Of a stretch of DNA of 64,000 bases, positions 60,414 to 64,000 are shown in pieces. Source of the DNA: Chromatocurvus sp964613795 (GTDB lineage: Bacteria > Pseudomonadota > Gammaproteobacteria > Pseudomonadales > Halieaceae); assembly GCA_964613795.1 (NCBI GenBank), contig CAZTJR010000001.1:332432-396431 (forward strand), read 5' to 3'. Position 1 is the first letter of the stretch, and the number at the start of each line of letters is the position of its first letter. The translations under genes were made by a program, and so were the position numbers. The notes below the pieces were generated by a model. That model had not been told where the DNA came from. It was given only the letters and a program-made list of their open reading frames with translations, and did not search any database.

Positions 60414-61687
60414 TGCGCCTGTTCTTTGTGGCGCTTGTTGCTCTCCTGCTGGGCGCCGGCATTGTCGGCCTCATTGACAGCGATCCTGGCTACCTGCTGC
60501 TCACCTACAATGGATACACGATTGAGACCAGCCTGTGGATAGGGCTGTTGTTGATTGCCCTGATAGTGCTGGCCTTGTATGCCGTGCTGCGCCTTTTGCA
60601 GCGTGTGCTCTCCACTCCGGGCTCCCTTGTGTTCTGGGCGAAGTCGCGCAATCGGCGGCAGGCGGCACGGCTGACCAGTCGTGGGCTGATGAATTTCATT
60701 GAAGGTAACTGGAAGCAGTCCCGCCGGCAGCTCAAGCGCGGCGCCCGTCATGCTGATACCCCTGTTTTCAATCACCTTATGGCCGCGCGTGCCAGCCTTC
60801 AGCTTGAAGACAGATCGCAGATGCGAAGTGATCTTGAGGCTGCGCTGGCGTCAGACAGTCAGGCCGCGGCAGCGGTGGATCTGGTGCAGGCGGAGATGCA
60901 GCTGCAGGCCGCGCAGTACGGGTCCGCGCTAGCAAGCCTTGATCGCGCCGAGGCCAGCGGTTCACGTACGCCCCTGTCGCTGCGCCTGCGCAGCAAGGCA
61001 ATGCTCGGCCTGTCGGACTGGGAGGGTCTTCGCGCGCTCCTGCCCGACTTGCAGAAGCATGAGGTGCTGTCGGTGAGGAAGCTGGCGCGATTGCGCAGAG
61101 AAACAGCGCTGCGCCTCCTCAGAGTGGCGGCGGGTGACCTCGGTGACAACACGGTGACCGCCTTGCATCGCGCCTGGAAGCAGACGCCGGCGGATCTTCA
61201 GAACGACGATCGCGTGCTGCATCGCTATCTGGCGTTGTTGGCGAACGCCGGTGCCACAGAGGAGACTATCAACCTGATCGCTCGCAGTCTGAAAAAACGC
61301 TGGGATCCGGTGCTGGTCGAACAGTTCGGGCGATTGCCCGGGCAGAATCCCCAGCAGCAGCTGGCGCTTGCGGAAAGCTGGCTGGGGGGGCGCGAGAAGG
61401 AGCCGACGCTGCTGCTTTGCCTCGGCCGGCTGGCGGCGCGGCAGCGTCTGTGGGGGCAGGCGAGGGATTACTTTGAGCGCAGCATCAATGTCGATCCGGG
61501 CGATGAGGCCTGTGCTGAGCTCGGTCGTCTGCTTGCCGCCAGCGGAGACTACCTGCAGGCCAGCAAGTATTTCTGTGCCGGTCTGGCGCTGCAGGACCGC
61601 GGGCTGCCGGAGTTGCCACTGCCGGAGGGCGCAGTGGCAGAAGACCGCCTCATTAGCGTGGATATCAACGCCGGCAAAAAACACTGA
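60410..61687 (+). CDS. hemY: HemY (TPR membrane protein)
   Basis: 425 aa. Two N-terminal membrane helices with DPGYLLLTYNGYTIETSLW, then TPR-like helical repeats (FIEGNWKQSRRQLKRGARHAD, YFERSINVDPGDEACAELGRLLAASG). Gammaproteobacterial HemY; role in haem synthesis not settled. ATGA overlap with hemX. Confidence 0.92.
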   Translation: MMRLFFVALVALLLGAGIVGLIDSDPGYLLLTYNGYTIETSLWIGLLLIALIVLALYAVLRLLQRVLSTPGSLVFWAKSRNRRQAARLTSRGLMNFIEGNWKQSRRQLKRGARHADTPVFNHLMAARASLQLEDRSQMRSDLEAALASDSQAAAAVDLVQAEMQLQAAQYGSALASLDRAEASGSRTPLSLRLRSKAMLGLSDWEGLRALLPDLQKHEVLSVRKLARLRRETALRLLRVAAGDLGDNTVTALHRAWKQTPADLQNDDRVLHRYLALLANAGATEETINLIARSLKKRWDPVLVEQFGRLPGQNPQQQLALAESWLGGREKEPTLLLCLGRLAARQRLWGQARDYFERSINVDPGDEACAELGRLLAASGDYLQASKYFCAGLALQDRGLPELPLPEGAVAEDRLISVDINAGKKH

Positions 61688-61718
61688 GCACGCGGTATCA
61701 AGCGCTGGTTCCTGCGCT

Positions 61719-63203
61719 TCAGAGCCCGAGTGACTGCCATATGTCGTCAACCCGCTTTTTCACCTCATCGGACATGCTGATGGGCTGTCCCCACTCGCGG
61801 GTGGTTTCCCCGGGCCATTTGTTGGTGGCATCAAGCCCCACTTTGGAGCCGAGACCGGCCACGGGTGAGGCGAAATCGAGATAGTCGATAGGCGTATCGT
61901 CCACGAAGACGCAATCCCGCCGCGGGTCCATGCGCGTTGTAATGGCCCAGATCACGTCCTGCCAGTTGCGCGGATCGATATCGTCGTCGGTCACTACGAT
62001 GAACTTGGTGTACATGAACTGACGCAGGAAGGACCAGATGCCCAGCATGACGCGCTTGGCATGTCCGGGATATTCTTTGCGCATGGTCACCACGGCCATG
62101 CGATACGAGCAGCCCTCCGGCGGCAGGTAGAAGTCGACGATCTCCGGGAACTGTTTCTTCAGTATCGGCACGAACACCTCGTTCAGTGCAACGCCGAGAA
62201 TGGCGGGCTCGTCAGGTGGTCGTCCGGTGTACGTGGTGTGGTAGATCGGTGATTCCCGGCTGGTGATCGCGTCCACCGTGAAAACGGGAAAGCTGTCGAC
62301 TTCATTGTAGTAGCCTGTGTGGTCGCCGAAGGGCCCCTCGTCGGCCATGTCTCCCGGTTCCAGATAGCCTTCCAGAATGTACTCTGCGGTGGCCGGTACC
62401 TGCAGGCCGTGTTCGCGGCACAGGGGCGTGATGCATTCTACGAGCTCGGTCTTGCCGCCGCGCAGAAGTCCGGCAAAGGCGTATTCCGACAGCGTGTCCG
62501 GCACCGGCGTGACGGCGCCGAGCGTGGTAGCCGGGTCGGCGCCGAGGGCCAGGGCGACCGGATAGCGCTTGCCCGGGTTCTGTAGCTGCCAGTCACGGTA
62601 GTCCAGTGCGCCACCGCGGTGTGACAGCCAGCGCATGATCAGGCGATTGCGGCCGATCAGCTGCATGCGGTAAATGCCGAGGTTCTGTCGCTTCTTGTTC
62701 GGCCCGCGGGTAATAACCAGCGGCCAGGTGACCAGCGGGCCGGCGTCCCCGGGCCAGCAGGTCTGTATGGGCAGCTCATACAGGTCGACCGCACTGCCCT
62801 CGCGAACGTGAGTCTGGCAGGGAGCGTTGCGCACAAGCTTAGGGCCCATACTCATGATTTTTTTCAGCAGTGGCGCCTTGTCGATGGCGTCGCGAAAACC
62901 GGCGGGGGGGTCTGGCTGGCGAAGGTAGGCCAGCAGTTCGCCGATTTCGCGCAGGGCGGAAACATCTTCTGCGCCCATGCCCATGGCAACGCGGCGCTCA
63001 GTCCCGAACAGATTGGCAAGCACTGGAACACTGTGGTGCTTCGGGCGGGTGAACAGCAGGGCAGGTCCGCCGGCGCGCAGGGTGCGGTCGGCAATCTCCG
63101 TCATTTCCAGGTACGGGTCGACCTCCACGTCAATGCGCTTCAGTTCACCCTGTTTTTCCAGGGCGTCGATGAAATCGCGCAGGTCCGCGTACTTGCTTGC
63201 CAT
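61719..63203 (-). CDS. ubiD: UbiD 4-hydroxy-3-polyprenylbenzoate decarboxylase
   Basis: 494 aa prenylated-FMN decarboxylase of ubiquinone synthesis. MASKYADLRDFIDALEKQGELKRI, NLGIYRMQLIGRNRLIMRWLSHRGGA, and YLEPGDMADEGPFGDHTGYYNE are diagnostic. It lies next to rho, as in E. coli-like genomes. Confidence 0.96.
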   Translation of the reverse strand: MASKYADLRDFIDALEKQGELKRIDVEVDPYLEMTEIADRTLRAGGPALLFTRPKHHSVPVLANLFGTERRVAMGMGAEDVSALREIGELLAYLRQPDPPAGFRDAIDKAPLLKKIMSMGPKLVRNAPCQTHVREGSAVDLYELPIQTCWPGDAGPLVTWPLVITRGPNKKRQNLGIYRMQLIGRNRLIMRWLSHRGGALDYRDWQLQNPGKRYPVALALGADPATTLGAVTPVPDTLSEYAFAGLLRGGKTELVECITPLCREHGLQVPATAEYILEGYLEPGDMADEGPFGDHTGYYNEVDSFPVFTVDAITSRESPIYHTTYTGRPPDEPAILGVALNEVFVPILKKQFPEIVDFYLPPEGCSYRMAVVTMRKEYPGHAKRVMLGIWSFLRQFMYTKFIVVTDDDIDPRNWQDVIWAITTRMDPRRDCVFVDDTPIDYLDFASPVAGLGSKVGLDATNKWPGETTREWGQPISMSDEVKKRVDDIWQSLGL

Positions 63204-63268
63204 GGTGCTGCTCCATCAGAGGGCGGCACAGTATAGCAACGTCGCCCCGCTGACGACGCGGTTGCGGA

Positions 63269-64000
63269 CTACTTACGGCGCATCGAGAGGAAGAATTCCT
63301 CGTTGGTCTTGGTGTCTTTCAGCTTGTCGATCAGGAACTCGATCGCCGGCGTGTCTTCCATGCCGTGCAGCAGCTTGCGCAAAATCCACATGCGCTGCAG
63401 TTCATCCTCGGCGGTCAGCAGTTCTTCGCGCCGGGTGCCGGAGCGACGGATATTGATGGCGGGATACACGCGTTTCTCAGAGACTTTGCGATCGAGATGC
63501 AGCTCCATGTTGCCGGTGCCCTTGAATTCCTCGTAGATGACTTCGTCCATCTTTGAGCCGGTATCGATCAGCGCAGTGGCCAGAATCGACAGCGAGCCGC
63601 CCTCCTCGATGTTACGTGCGGCACCGAAGAAGCGCTTGGGCCGCTCCAGGGCATGGGCATCGACACCGCCGGTCAGCACCTTGCCTGAACTGGGTATGAC
63701 TGTGTTGTAGGCACGCGCCAATCGCGTAATGGAATCGAGCAGGATAATCACGTCGCGCTTGTGTTCGACCAGCCGTTTGGCTTTCTCAATCACCATGTCC
63801 GCTACCTGCACGTGCCGCGAGGGGGGCTCGTCGAAGGTGGAGGCCACGACTTCCGCGCCACGGACACCGACTGAGCGCTGCATCTCGGTAACTTCCTCGG
63901 GTCGCTCGTCGATCAGCAGCACGATTATGTAGCACTCGGGATTGTTGCTCATGATGGCCTGGGCCATGCTCTGCATCATGATGGTCTTGCCGGCCTTCGG
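63269..64000 (-). CDS. rho: transcription termination factor Rho, C-terminal part (truncated by window edge)
   Basis: 244 codons visible, running off the right edge with PKAGKTIMMQ, the P-loop. LIDERPEEVTEMQRSV, the Q-loop region KAKRLVEHKRDVIILLDSITRLARAYN (Walker B), and LTGGVDAHALERPKRFFGAARNIEEGGSL are essentially invariant in Rho. The ATP-dependent RNA helicase terminates transcription. The N-terminal RNA-binding domain lies outside the window. Confidence 0.97.
   Translation of the reverse strand, partial: PKAGKTIMMQSMAQAIMSNNPECYIIVLLIDERPEEVTEMQRSVGVRGAEVVASTFDEPPSRHVQVADMVIEKAKRLVEHKRDVIILLDSITRLARAYNTVIPSSGKVLTGGVDAHALERPKRFFGAARNIEEGGSLSILATALIDTGSKMDEVIYEEFKGTGNMELHLDRKVSEKRVYPAINIRRSGTRREELLTAEDELQRMWILRKLLHGMEDTPAIEFLIDKLKDTKTNEEFFLSMRRK

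Noticed and set aside
1..64000. CRISPR arrays, tRNA or rRNA genes, insertion sequences
   Set aside because: No regularly spaced repeats, no cloverleaf-like sequence I could support and no transposase-like product were seen in the gaps.

Overview
This GC-rich window carries an almost complete photosynthesis gene cluster (PGC, about 0.7-42.4 kb) followed by ordinary chromosomal housekeeping genes (about 42.4-64 kb). It has bacteriochlorophyll a genes, type-2 reaction centre genes (pufLMC, puhA), LH1 (pufBA), an oxygen-dependent cyclase (acsF, with no bchE in view) and carotenoid genes. Its housekeeping neighbours are gammaproteobacterial (lptM-lysA-dapF-DUF484-xerC-HAD, hemCDXY, rep-comM-ubiK, ubiD-rho). 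Together these suggest an aerobic anoxygenic phototrophic gammaproteobacterium, most likely of the OM60/NOR5 (Halieaceae) type. The taxon is an inference.

Layout. (1) 1-436, minus: 5' part of an alpha/beta hydrolase. (2) 699-7216, plus: bchI-bchD-bchO-crtI-crtB, facing crtC (minus, 7264-8262). (3) 8448-20352, plus: crtE-crtF, then bchC-bchX-bchY-bchZ-(34-codon ORF)-pufQ-pufL-pufM-pufC-(77-codon ORF)-pufB-pufA, a run of stem-loops, and idi. pufBA lies after pufLMC, not before it. (4) 34949-20454, minus: bchF-bchN-bchB-bchH-bchL-bchM-lhaA-puhA-puhB-puhC-puhE, then hemN behind its own operator. (5) 35191-40455, plus: ppsR, bchG, a PucC-type transporter, bchP and a small membrane protein. (6) acsF (minus) diverges from a short BLUF blue-light photoreceptor gene (plus, 41891-42367). 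(7) 42364-64000: DUF3080-type lipoprotein and GST, a cytochrome c5-like gene, rep, comM, ubiK, glnK-amtB-glnB/K, yigB-like HAD, xerC, DUF484, dapF, lysA, lptM, argH, hemC-hemD-hemX-hemY, ubiD and the C-terminal part of rho.

How it works together. hemN, bchID/H, bchM, acsF, bchLNB, bchXYZ, bchF, bchC, bchG and bchP form the path from coproporphyrinogen to phytylated bacteriochlorophyll a. idi, crtE, crtB, crtI, crtC and crtF supply acyclic methoxylated carotenoids, although no crtD is present. puf and puh genes encode and assemble the RC-LH1 complex. Control can be read from the DNA. Near-palindromes TGT-N12-ACA, the operator type of the PpsR/CrtJ repressor encoded here, sit before crtC/crtE, bchC, hemN, bchF/ppsR, bchG and (one mismatch) acsF/BLUF. 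Several are paired exactly 26 bp apart and overlap a -35 box. The usual cobalamin-binding antirepressor gene (ppaA/aerR) is absent beside ppsR, while a BLUF gene lies inside the cluster. A BLUF-PpsR light switch is the most interesting hypothesis here. In the flank, glnK has a sigma-54 promoter with an NtrC-like site.
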